The translations under genes and the position numbers were made by a program. Source: Plecoglossus altivelis (lineage: Eukaryota; Chordata; Actinopteri; Osmeriformes; Plecoglossidae). Taken from it: a stretch of DNA of 64,000 nt. Below the pieces are notes generated by a model. That model was not told the DNA's origin and did not search any database. It saw nothing but the letters and a program-made list of their open reading frames with translations. Numbering within the stretch: the first letter of the stretch is position 1; each line of letters starts with the position of its first letter. Below are positions 47,401 to 60,000 of the stretch, piece by piece. The DNA lies in assembly GCA_036571765.1 (NCBI GenBank), contig BROE01000015.1:3800491-3864490 (forward strand), read 5' to 3'.

Positions 47401-50400
47401 ACCACTGAAATGACAGCAGAATTGTTTTATTTGTCATGGAGAAAAATTAGTTTATGGCGTTTATATTTGAGTCCATTTCTGTGTCACAGACTGACAACCT
47501 TTGTTATTATTTACCAACAAGTGGTTGTAATACATATTTGTGATGATAGATGGTGCTGTAAGGTTGACAAATAATCCCACCCACCCCTTCTTCCCAAAAT
47601 ACACACATGCATACACACGTAAAAGTTGCCATTACAAGCTGCCATGGTTCTCAGAATTGTTGTAATTGGTGTGCAATATATCCTAGTGCAGGAGCACTGG
47701 AACCTGAATCGGGGCCACAGTCCAATCACTCCCTTGTCTTTGAGGCTCATCAAAGAGAGTGTTTTTTCAAAGAGTGAACATTCCTCATAGGTGGACCGGG
47801 CAATTAAGCCTCAAGCTGCTACTTTGAGACTCATTACACTGAAGTTGCTCTGTGATAGTTAGCTTGTGCATTCATGCTCTGCAATGGAATTTCTCTCTGG
47901 ATTTTTATTTCTTTTTTTCTTCTTCTTCTTTCTTTACAGCTTCACAAAGGTGTGAGCATGTTGTCTTTTAAAGAGAGAAGTTAATTTATCAACACTTTTA
48001 TATCTTTGCAGACAATTTACACCACTGGTAATGATGTGATAAATATGATTGCTGCCTTGTTTGCTAAATAGGTTTTAATATAGAAGAATAACAATAATGT
48101 CATCTCCTTATACAGGTGAAGATGATCATCCTGTTTGAGATAACAATAAGATAACAGTAAGTCATGAACTGCAGTTGCACAGCTTACTTACTAAAAAGGT
48201 TATCTAGTAAGTTAGTCACTTTTCTGTCTCACACATTTTGCCCCAAATGTACTGCTTCACAGAATGTGGGTCCTATTTTATTATAACATTTGAGTTATTT
48301 TAGCAGAATTTGAGTTCTTTTGATACGTTTGCAAACCCACATCTTTATTTGAACGTTTTACAAGTGACTTCAATGTATGTTATTTATAGCCGTGTGAGTG
48401 GCTTCAAACAGCTACAATTATGTTCATGTTATGCAAGCAAATCTTCTATTGCATTATTGTATAGAAATGTCAAATGTAATGCTTTTTTAATAGTTGATGT
48501 TCGCATTTGTGCATCATATTTTTGTATACCTTCAATCTTGAGGTCCAACAACTTCATAAATCATCAAGATTTGAGTTAAAAACCCAAATACATTCTGCAA
48601 TTTGCTTTTTAGCAGCAAATGAATACAATTTGAGCAAGAACTCCAACTGTTAAATTTAAGTACCCACTTCTGGTCTGAAGGTTTACAACTCCCAGAAGAC
48701 AAACAGTAAACACATTATTTATCAGCATGGCCATTGAGGTAGACCATAAGCGGAGTTCATTCAAATAGCTTTGGGATGATTCATACTCTGTATAGGTGAT
48801 GAGACTAGGCCATCTTTGTGAGATATGTTGATTTTTATATTCAACATTTTACAGTTGGATTTGCTAATTTTGTTTTATTATTTACTAAATTACTGTTGTG
48901 ATTGCCTTGCAAGCACCCACAAAATGTTTTGAATTGGTGAATGAGGCATTTGAAATGAACCACTTTGTGTGATCACAAAGAAAGGAAATATTAATCATAA
49001 TTAAATATGAACAGGAAATGATTTTGACCTAGACTCTCCTGAGAATTTGACTATATTTAAATGATTGTTTTGGAAGAGCTGTTAAAGCACAACTTTAGAA
49101 TTCAATTATTCGTTATTTCTTTCTTTTTAAGTTACAATTTTTGTCCAGAATTCTGCCCAAAATAAGTCCACTTGATTGATAAATTGTACAGGTCTTGTCA
49201 TCCAATGATAGTGAAATAAGAGAATAAATGGATCAGTCTATATGTTCAAGTGTAGGCAATTTACTCATAAATCTATTAACATGAAGTAAGATATATTCAG
49301 AAATGTCACCCTTCAGTGTTTTGGTCCAAACATAATGAGAGAAACTTAGAGTTTACAATCAAATTTGAAAGATAAACATTTAGGAACTTATTGGAGTCAA
49401 TTTGCCAAGAAGGTCGCTGTAGAAAGCAAGTCGATCTCCGTTACCGCCTCAATAAAATATGTTGCTCTATTGCGATTGTTTCCGTTGTCACTATTTCACT
49501 ATGGCATACAATTGTTTTCCTTTAGGTTAATTTGGGTGTCAATTACTGTTTCTAACAGTATTATTACATCAATCTAACGACTTAATACTTCTGCACATTT
49601 TATCTTGGGTAACAAACGTGAATACAACTTTAGAATAGCCAACATTTTGCCGAAAACCTTAAGGACAAACATATAATACATTCAAAATAGCTCCATAAGC
49701 GTATGCGAACTATTCAGGCGTCTACCCCAAGCGTTTCGACAATCTTAAAACCATAACCTAATTCATAAGAGGGCATGTAGCCTATTCCATCCACAATAGG
49801 TCTGTGCCAAGAAGAATTGAATATAGGCTACTTACCACGACATGCACGCTCACCCTTTAAAACACAAGACATGTTATAGTAGGTCGATTTAACCAAATAT
49901 ATATGTGCCTTCTTTTTTACATACCCTTGACATTTGTCATTAAGATGAAGTGTGAAAGGAAATTGACCCTCGCTTTTGAAGCTTTTTCCCCCACACCTGT
50001 TCAAAGTTTTTGGGTCACCGGCCTACCTGTCCATGCTTAGCCTATCTCCTCCAAAAGACTCGATGTTCAAGACTTGTGGGGCATTATTCAGGTAAAAATG
50101 AAGTATAACAGAGTTTTCGTTAACATTGATTACTTGTATTTATCCCATCATTTAGTTGACGAACGAGGCAAGTTTTGTGATGTTTTTCCAAAACATCAAA
50201 GGACCTTTTTGGACCCTGCATTAATGGGAAGAATGTGCGTTTTGCATTAGGCCTTACAGCATAGCTGTTTGGGGACATGAGTCTCTGTTAACCATTAACA
50301 TGTGAAAGATTTAATTGCGTTTCTGTATTTTATGGACATTGTGTAATGCTATGTTTTATGAAACACTTCGAGAACCAATGACATTTTCTTCTTTCAAACA

Positions 50401-53400
50401 AAATAGCGCCATGGCTTGTGATTTGATTATATGAATACAACGTTCTATTTGGAAGCCATTAGGCCTGTATGACTATATCTAGAATTGAAAAAGAACGAAA
50501 AAGACAAATGTTTCGTGCCAAAGACGATAATGATTGGCTAACTTTCGGTTCATCCCAAACTAGGACATAGGACTGAGATGCATTCGAAAAAGTCTTCATT
50601 AAATGTCTGAACAGATCAATATTGACCATTTTTGTGATTTAAAACTTGTTTCCGTCACTAACCGGTGGCGGACGTGAAAATTCAAACTTGTCTAATTTCG
50701 TATTTTGACCACTAGGCGTCAGAATACCCACAAATTTCAAAGCAATGTCCCTCTCTAGCAGTATATTGTCCACTCAGGTAAAGACGCAGAAGCTGTTCTG
50801 TTCTATTCACAGGATTCCTAACACCACTTACATAAGCAACACTTGCTCTATTCACCCCATTTTACAGGCAAGGCTTACAAACGTATGCTGTTTGGGGGTT
50901 AGAAAACGTGGTTTCTTAACTCGGCAAATTTATCAAAAGTGGACGACTGCCGTTTGTTAAGTAGTCCATTTCAAAAAGGTCATACGACTGGCTTAATGAT
51001 GCAAATCATTGTTGCCTAATGTTGTTAGTAAAGGTTAATGATAAAGTCATTGTTATCATAATGATCATTATCACAATATTCCTAGTATTATAATAATCAT
51101 AATAGTAGGTCTAATAATGTTTGTTTACTTTTTTCTATTTTTATCTAAATGGAATGTAGGCCTACATAACTCACTGGGCCCCTAGCCAACAGTCTTTTAA
51201 TGATGAGTGGCTAAATTATATAATTGATAGGTAGCCAACTACGTTTAAAACGTTTTCCATAAGACATGATAATTTACTTTTGCCCGACATAACTTCAACT
51301 CAACAACTCAACGACACAAAGACTTGAGACAGCCACGATCTCCTGAAATGCTCGTTTTACTCCACCTCGGACTCTCGACGCTACCGTAAACCAGATCGAC
51401 CCGGTACCTTTCTCTAATTTCCAGATGTGACCTGATTGCACGTTAGACAAACATTCTCTTGTGATGTGGGGAGTGTAAAAATAGTCCCTCTAGTTCAGCG
51501 GATGAAAACTGTAAACCATATTGTCAGTGACCTGTCTATCCTGTCAGCTCCATCCTAAGCAGCCTCGCCTAAACAGTAGGCCTATTTGATGGAGGTTATT
51601 ATTTCGTCAGATCTTGTGAAAACAAAGGGCGGGGAGTGTGAAACTAGTCCAGGGGTTAAGGCTATGCAGACCGAGGCAACCATACATTGATTTATATCCA
51701 TATCGTTCCGCATGCAGCCCATTTGCATCTCTTGGCATTGCGAAGAGGAACATATTTACACAAGAAACATTTAAACCATGGAGAATGTTCTGATTAATCT
51801 TCAAATTAATTGACGTTAAAACCATATTCCGTTTTTGCGTTAAGCGGCACGTTCATCATGATATATTTAAGCTTGGTAATAATAGTCGTGCAAATACTAA
51901 GCGGTTAGTCTCCTATAATAATAGATTAATAATAATACAATCCATAATTATAGGCTACCATTGACAATTATATCAATATGATTATTTATAGAACAATTAT
52001 AGTTTGGGATTCACATATATCTTAAAAGCAAATCTAGAATAGTAGCCATATAACAATAGAAACAGCATTTTAAGAATTATAATGGTTAATATTATTTGTC
52101 CGTTCAATTGCTTTGAGAAGAAAAACTAGTCTGAATGGGATCCAATGATTGCACTGGTATGACGCCCAAATCAAACCGACCTGTAACATTGCCTCAGATA
52201 AATAATAGGATCAACTCATAAATACTTCCTTGTTTTCTTTTCCATTTAGTCCAGTAGGCTTAGACCAAAAATAAAGAACCAGCCTCGGATAGCTTTGCGT
52301 CTGCTCCTGAATGTGAATTCAGACCGAGAAAACGATGTAAAGTGACTATATATATGCTATGATTTTATTGCAGCAATTGGGCTGTTTTTACAGTAGTTAA
52401 TTGAAACAAGAAAACAATATAAACTATGAGCTATTCACCGTCTCTATCATAGGATTACAGATGCATATCTGTGAAATGAACTAGTAGGCCTATCATATCT
52501 AAAGAACAAAAGAGGAGACAACTTATGAATATTGCATTTTCAGACAGCTGCTATCAGGCCGAGCCTAGGCAACTCGGTGGGATAAAAAGTGATTAACGGT
52601 GATGTATTTCATTCCAAACTCCATGATATCGCCCGTTTTACCTCTGGGATTTTTAATCATGTAGTATAGATATGACATTTCAGTGCCGGGGGCCCCGCTA
52701 TAAGCTCCACTAGACGGTGACTTCGAACCAGTTGCGGCCTTTGCGGTTATCGCGACCAATCGCCAGGTGCGTTGATCCAGCGTCTTCGGCGGGCAATGGC
52801 TTCATCCTAGATAATGTCAAAGTGACATAATTAACTTCCTTCAAATTAGCTTCAGACTCGTAAATAATAAATCACGTTCGCAAAATTCTGACGTGAAAGC
52901 TTAAAAGTAGGCTGCTGTTTAAATGCACGAAGTTTGTATGAAGTGGGTAGCGTTTTGCTGTTGCTATCCTCATGAAAGGATAATGCCATCAACCTTCACT
53001 AACTGTGGTAGTAGTAGTAATAATAGTAATAATAATAAAAATAGGCCTGCGTTTCGATTAGCCTGTACTATAGCAAAGGGCTTGTTTAATGGGACATCGC
53101 CTAAGTTATTCCAACTCATTCACTATTGGTTTATAAGGTTCCAAAAAAGCAAGCATATCTAATATGACAATTGGCAATATTTTCTTATTGTTCTCCTCAA
53201 CTTTCATGCCCGAAATGCTGCTTGAGTCCACCGCAGACACGTAACTCGTATTCGACTCACTTGGAAGACTCCCTCTAGCCCTAATGCTTTTAGAGGCGGT
53301 ACGATTCCGTTCCATGGCACTGCACACATGAACATTGTGCACCAATAGCATCCCACAGCTGCAAAATAGTGCAAAAAAGTGATTCGGCGAGGGGAGGGAA

Positions 53401-53760
53401 TGCAGTTGCTTCAATCTCGGCTTCACCTCTTCAAGAGACTATACACTCGGCATGGCACATAAACTGTAGAGCTCACATTGGAACCTCTTCACTCGGGATC
53501 TCTGGATTTACAGCACTTGCTTATTACTTCCGATACGATCTTTTTTCTTTGAGAGACGGCGAATTCTCCCAACACTCGGCGTCCTGCGTCGAACTTGATA
53601 GTATTTTCTGAACCCTGCTAGCCTACATGAGGAAACGCTAAATCACCACAAATTGAGCAGGTGACAACCTATAACAGTTACAAACAATAGGTTTCTTCGT
53701 TATGCACCGTAGGCAAACCTCAAAGATTTTGCGCATCACAGCCTAATAGTTGCTGAAGTC
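44481..53760. other. mvb12b-lmx1b intergenic region, no gene seen
   Basis: No open frame here resembles a known protein. It contains a 21-base C run (44,883-44,903), complex segments that may be regulatory (44,640-45,060; 48,860-49,130; 52,780-52,920), and repeated TAGGCCTA words between 51,150 and 52,500. In mammals the equivalent interval upstream of LMX1B contains limb enhancers, so regulatory content is expected here, but none can be identified by name. Confidence 0.6.
44883..44903 (+). repeat. 21-base C homopolymer
   Basis: An uninterrupted C run follows a C/T-rich stretch of about 50 bp. Runs of this length are prone to sequencing and replication length errors. Confidence 0.95.
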
Positions 53761-53761
53761 T

Positions 53762-53769
53762 ATTTATAC
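53762..53769 (+). promoter_or_regulatory. possible TATA-like element upstream of lmx1b
   Basis: ATTTATAC lies about 135 bp before the predicted lmx1b ATG, which allows a short 5' UTR. There is no supporting initiator, and the call rests on position alone. Confidence 0.2.
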
Positions 53770-53901
53770 GCGTTGTAAAAAAAATCCTTATTAGCGGTGT
53801 CTATTAAGAGCATTTAACTAAACTTTTTTGTGTTTTCGCAAAGCCGTTCAGTGTGCAATAAGGAGGGTTTAAGACCACACTGTCTGTGACCATACATTGT
53901 T

Positions 53902-54040
53902 ATGGAAATTGCAACAGGTCTCGAGTCACTGGAGAGGCGCTTCTCGGCACGGACTCATTCTGCCTGTTCTAAGATGCTGGACGGTATTAAAATCGAAGAT
54001 CATCTCAGAACTGGAGCGGCTACTCTTGGCGTTATGATTG
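53902..54040 (+). CDS. lmx1b: lmx1b coding exon 1 (residues 1-46)
   Basis: The ATG at 53,902 opens MEIATGLESLERRFSARTHS, then ACSKMLDGIKIEDHLRTG, then AATLGVMI. The donor is TTG|gtaagc, with one base (G) carried to exon 2. A second in-frame ATG at 53,974 (MLDGIKIED) corresponds to the shorter start sometimes annotated for LMX1B. I prefer the first because the MxIATGxESLER segment is itself conserved. Confidence 0.93.
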
Positions 54041-57000
54041 GTAAGCTGTGATACAATATTTCGTGATGCATTCAGAAAACTGTGACCCTGGAGTTTTTGT
54101 ATTAAGTAGGCGAACGCTTGTGGGCGCATTTCAGTTTCCTTTAGGTTCGGTCTCCTATTCTCTACAGTGGTGCTATGTCTGCAAGGCATGCAAGACTAGG
54201 CCACTGTCTTACAACAGAGACTGTAGCCTAAAGTGTGTAAAAACTAGGCTTATTTGCAGAAGACTATACGTGTGCACAATTGTCTGTAACTACAAAAGTA
54301 GCCTTTTGCTATAATGCAACTAATAATGTAGTGGAAGCTGATGCCGTTGATTGGCTATTTAAACGATAAGCTTACGTTTCCAGAAATGTTGGGCCACTTG
54401 TAGTCCATGTTCTTTCAATTTTGATTGGTAGTGTGACATTTCTTTTTTCTTTTTTTTCCAAGTGTCAGAAATACGTGAGTGTGAGTGAGAGTTAACAATA
54501 CTGGATCCCACATATTCTTGTCTACCAGGAGCTGATTGTCATCATCAGGCGGTCTGCGAGGGTTGTCAGCGGCCCATATCCGACCGATTTCTGATGCGGG
54601 TCAACGAATCCTCTTGGCACGAAGAGTGCTTGCAGTGCGCCGTGTGTCAACAGCCACTTACCACAACTTGTTACTTCAGAGATAGGAAACTATACTGCAA
54701 AGTCGACTACCAACAGTAAGTAGGATTCTTTTTATTTTCAGTCACGTTTATTTTCCACAAACCTGCAGTTTTTGTAAACGTAAATGGGAAAGAACGCGTT
54801 TAGGAAAAGCGACGTCTTTTTTGTTTTGCGCTGGCTTTGCTTAAATTCTGGTTTTAATATAGGCCGAGGCCTATCTGTGCTTTAACTGAATTTTCACAGT
54901 GGAATGGCAATTCATACAATGTTTTCCGCTCTAGGCTTGGCATGAGGTATAAAACGGTTAGGTTTTATCTTAATGTATCCTATCTTAATTTATTGTTTTA
55001 TTTATAGCATTTTGTAGGCCATTATAACCTACGCAAGGTCTGGATAATATTTTTCCTATACGAGCCCATTTTGTTTTCGTAATTGTACGCTATGTTGATT
55101 TTCGCTTGGTTGTTTGCCTTGTCTCGTATACTTGTAATCATGCTGATAAAGTTGTTTAAATATGTCCAGATTTTATATTGAAATCCAGCATTTGCTTTGG
55201 AAGATTGAAACAGGGCGAACTTTTTCCACAATTGAGTGACTACATAACATTACGATACCAGTTACATTGATAACCTTTATTATCAATAGAAAGCTTATTA
55301 AAAAACACACAAAAATACAATGCGTTAACCTACTTGTTAAATATCATTAATATGGGTTAGTGTTGTCATTTGTTATTGCCAACTGCAGCAATGACTATAC
55401 GTTGTTTACTGCAGAATGTAGAGAATTTGGAAGTATGGTAATTCAAAATATATATTTTATTTTTAGTAGGCTAGTATATAGTATAGGCAACAGTTGTATT
55501 ATTTAGTACATAGTGGCTGAGGTGCAGTAAGTATTCCAGTGCATGTAACAGTATGGATCTAATTGGTTATAGTAATCCATTTGTTTTATCCATGTCATTC
55601 TTTTATAAAATCGAAGTGCAATCATCACGGATTTGTGTGTGCATGAGGGAGAGGAGGGATATGGTCGGTGGTGTGCCCAACTTGATGTGTGTGTATTCAT
55701 CTCTGTGTTTGCTTTGCTCTGATCACCATGGAAAAAACACACAGCTATGATATTACTAGATATAAATCAGCAGTGGTTCAGGAGGCAGGATCTGGATAGG
55801 GTAGCAGTTTGTGTGTGGGAGCCGTGTGCAGACAGTCCTGTGCTGCGTGCGGACTGTGGGGTGTCTCTTGTCCACGTCTTTCTGCACGGTTGCTCTTCAT
55901 GCCTGTCAGTAAGTTTTAAGGGCTCTTTGTCCCGGAGCTTTAAACATCGCTACTTCAATCACTGGGACATTATCTCTCCCTGCTAGAAGTCTGGCAACAG
56001 ACAATGGGCAACATCCATTGCCTCACATCACTGTGTCCGCCATTCAGAAGTCTTCCCTCGACATGATGGCAAGCAGTTTCTTCAAACAATGGGAATTTCA
56101 TAGTCGTAGTTTGGAATTCCATCACCAGAGATACACAGAAAGTGCGTCAGAGTACTGTTGTCCACCCCGGGCATAGAGGAGTTTAGTCGATATCATTTAC
56201 TTTTGGGAATGTTTGAATAGCGTTTTGATAGGTCATTGAAATATGGAAAGAAAAAAGATCAGGAGAAACAGTTTTTTAAAAAAACACACATTTGGAGCTT
56301 GGACCTTTCTGGCCTTGTTAGATGTTCTTTTTCTTCAAATGTCACATTTAACATTGTGACAGTTTGTCATAATTGTCGATGTCATTTTTACCCGCTGCAT
56401 TTTCTATTTGTATTCCTTGATTTGCATCTGGAAGTTGCGGTTATATGAGAAATGCTTTCATTCCAAATGAGCTTGTTGCTGCAATTATATATTTTGTTTC
56501 TTTGAGGTAATATAAACACATCAGAAACCACAATCAGTCAAAACAAAAATTGGATTCTAGAAATTGTCATACTTGGGTTTTGTGCACAATCCAAAACCAG
56601 ATGCCTCAATGATTATCTGTTTATGGGATATTTAGGGGTTTTTCTGTTTGATACAATTATTATTGAAAAGCCTGTACTTAAAAAAAAAAAGTATTATATT
56701 TAGTTAAGTCCATTTTTTACATATTATTTATTTTTATTATTTATTTATTATTATATCAAATTCAAAATAATTCATAACAAATATACGTTTATCAAACAAA
56801 TTTAAAGAGTTTGCACTGGAATACAGTACTTAAGCGAATTGTAGATTTTATTATCTCAAATTTTTTATATACACCCATTTTTAAAAATCTCATTTGTGTA
56901 GCCTTTTTAGAATGCAATATTTATATTTTGGTATTTTTGGAAGTGTGTTCTGCTATGTTGTAGAAATGTGTGTCTATCACTGGTCAGTGCAGCAGTAGTG

Positions 57001-60000
57001 CTACTGGGTCTGGACCAATGACTAGGCAGATACCTCTGCATGTTTAACCCTTTGTTCCACCTCTCCGTTTTCAATGCCACGCCTTACACACAGACCTCGT
57101 CCCTCCCTCAGTGCAGCTTCACCCAGACAGACGACATTTGCAAAAATCGCTTCTCTCTTCTAGAAAAGGGTATTTACTTACAATGATGGGATACTTAAGA
57201 GATCTAATTCACACCCTTTCTGACTTTTATGGTGCTCATTTAAGACACATTAGTCAGGCCGCAAACTGCAGCAGGCCTGAAGGAGAAGCTTGAGGCTGTG
57301 GCAGCTCGTTGTGAAGATGGCAGCAGATTACGCTCAGTGCCCTGTAATTATCTGAACAGTAAATCTTTATATTCCTCTCCCTCGACACCTCTATCCGCTC
57401 TCTAAATACTTGTAATTGCCATGTGGCTGCATGTGTTCTGACTTATATTGATCAGCTTAATGGTAAACGCTCATGTACGCGACCGAAAATGAGTCATCTT
57501 ATTCTGATTCGTAACCATAAATAAATTCTGAAGAAACCTTTTTTTTAAGTCAGTTTTACAATACAGCCAAATAATCAACTCACTATTATTCATATCTTCC
57601 TTGAAAATAAGGCTTCTTTTCATGGGTTGTCAATATCACTATGTCTGTGAGATGAGACAGTTTGTTGGACATGGGAAAGAGCAGACAGTGATGTCACAAC
57701 ATTGGGTCCTAGGATAACACAACTCTGGTCCAAACAGCCACAGAAGCGAACATGGGCTAAGGCCTATCAGTTCTGTTCCCCTGGAAACCAGACGACAAGC
57801 CACAAGGTTTTGCATCGAAATGGGAGTGGCAGGGCCCCCTGGGCTTCCATGAAGTTCTGGCTGTTTGCAGGGAAATTGCTGAGTGGGGTTTTCGTCGAGC
57901 TTCAGTCCATACTCATCATACGACTTGCAGGACGTGTGATCGACTGTATTATCGATCAAAGAAATGTAGAAAAAAACACACATTTATAGCCTTGCCTACT
58001 TATATTTTGCCACTGTAGATTTCATTTTCAGTGTTTATGAATATTAAAGATGATGTAAGAACCGGTGCATTCCATTGGGTGTAAATATGATCATAAGTGA
58101 TTACGTTGTATTGGTTTATGCCCTCTAATAATGCTAAAGATTTGGATGGATTATAAATAGCCACATTCAAACATTTTGGGGAAAAGAGTGTTGAGGCAGT
58201 GAAGTGTCTGCATGTGGATCTGGAACTGTAGTGATGGAATTCTTTTGGTGTACTTTGTATGTTGGGATAAGGCCCTGAAGTCAACAGATTGAAATACAAG
58301 TCCCATTTTAGCTATGTTTAGATTGTTTCTGTTCGGGAAAATATTTCAGAGTTTATAGAGACAACACAACCCTACTTCCAGAGTAGTAAAATTACGAATT
58401 AATTAAGAATGAATTAGGCTACAATCACAAAAAGTAGAACTTTTTTTCCTATGAACTTTGAATGTAATGACAAAAATGACTTTCTTTGGAAGCCAGTGCA
58501 TCAGTGCAGTATTTTCAAAGCGTGTTCCATTTGGAAATGTGTGGGGTACACACAATCCCTTTGAGTACCATGATCCTCATTGTGCTGATAGCGGGTTTTT
58601 TCAGGGGGGGGGGGGGGGGGGTAGTAGTGTGGGAGGGGGTACATCCACTGGTGCATCCTCTTGTTAAATGTTGTTTTTTAATTAAGTGGAGCTCCGCACT
58701 CAGGTTTATAAAAGCTGACGTGAGGATTTTTGGACCCGACCTTTTGTTTGGAAAATGACAGTGCCCATGGTCTTCCCTGCCTTATTCACTCGCTAGGAGA
58801 GAAACAATATTTATACACATTCTGTATGTCCTACCAAGTAGCATCGTAGAGTTCTACGTTTTTAAAAGTCAATCGATCCTTATATGGACTGCGTCTTAGG
58901 AAATCGTCTACATTTGTGATCCGTGCGGCTAATAGGGATGAACTTTCAATATGAAAAAGCAGTTTCGCTCTATGAGTAAATCTAAATATCTTTGGGCTAG
59001 TTCTGCTGGGGCTTTGCCAAGCCAATTTAACATGTCACACAGAGGATTTAGTTTGAAAAGTTACAATTAGTGTACTGGTGAATGGTTTGGCTCTCCGGAC
59101 TGAAAGGGAACATATTTGACAATAAACATGTTCAAACAGCGGCCATTTGATTCAACTTGATTATTTTGTTGATTTCCACTGACAGAATCCCAGTTTACCA
59201 GCCTGTTTAGTTATTTTGACGTTCGACGCCGCAGCCCATTTCGACTCTGTAGTGGTCGCTGCAGTTTAAAGCCCTTTGCCTGGGCGTTCTCAATACGGAA
59301 GTATTGGGTTTCATATATAACACAACCTTCCCCCAATCCTACCATCCAAATGGGGTGATGCAATCGTCTATCATTCCATGATATGCATACTTTCCTCGCC
59401 ACGGTTTTTGTAGCTGTACACTGTAGTTCACATAACAGCGTTTTCTTTTCTTTTTTCCAAAGACATACCTTATCTTCGGGAAGACCGGTAGCTTGCAAAC
59501 AAAGCAAAAGTTGGAATCATTTCGTCATTTGGTCACATAAGTGAGGGAGAAGTTCAAGCCTGAATGTCATCCAATGCTAGAAACAACACGCCCTCCTCCG
59601 CAAAGGCCTCACAACCTGACTGGGACCGTTTATTTGTTAATACCATAGTTTGAATACCCTATACTTGACCCTCCCAGCAAGACTGGGTCCATCACCAGGC
59701 TGAAGCAATGAATACTGTACTATTGAATAGAAATACAGTATCGCTAATGGAATAAAGGGTTGAACATTTTGTGGTAGGAATGATATGAGGGTAGTATATC
59801 TTCATGTTGTTTTCAGAACTATAGTTCCAACTGGATACGGGTCCCACATGCTATACACAATGAATCATCTTTCCTGTTTCATTTACCTTATGAAACAGAC
59901 AAGATGGCAATGGAGATTCTGAGCGTAAAAGTACAGCTCCACACCAGTGGAGAGTATCCAAGTCCCCCACATCTCTGCCAGCCCAGCGCCCCATGTGAAT

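Noticed and set aside
52565..52759. 64-codon minus-strand open frame upstream of lmx1b
   Set aside because: No similarity recognised and no splice or promoter support.
53106..53426. 106-codon minus-strand open frame 475 bp upstream of lmx1b
   Set aside because: Considered as a divergent transcript product, but there is no protein similarity or start context; a non-coding divergent RNA cannot be judged from sequence.
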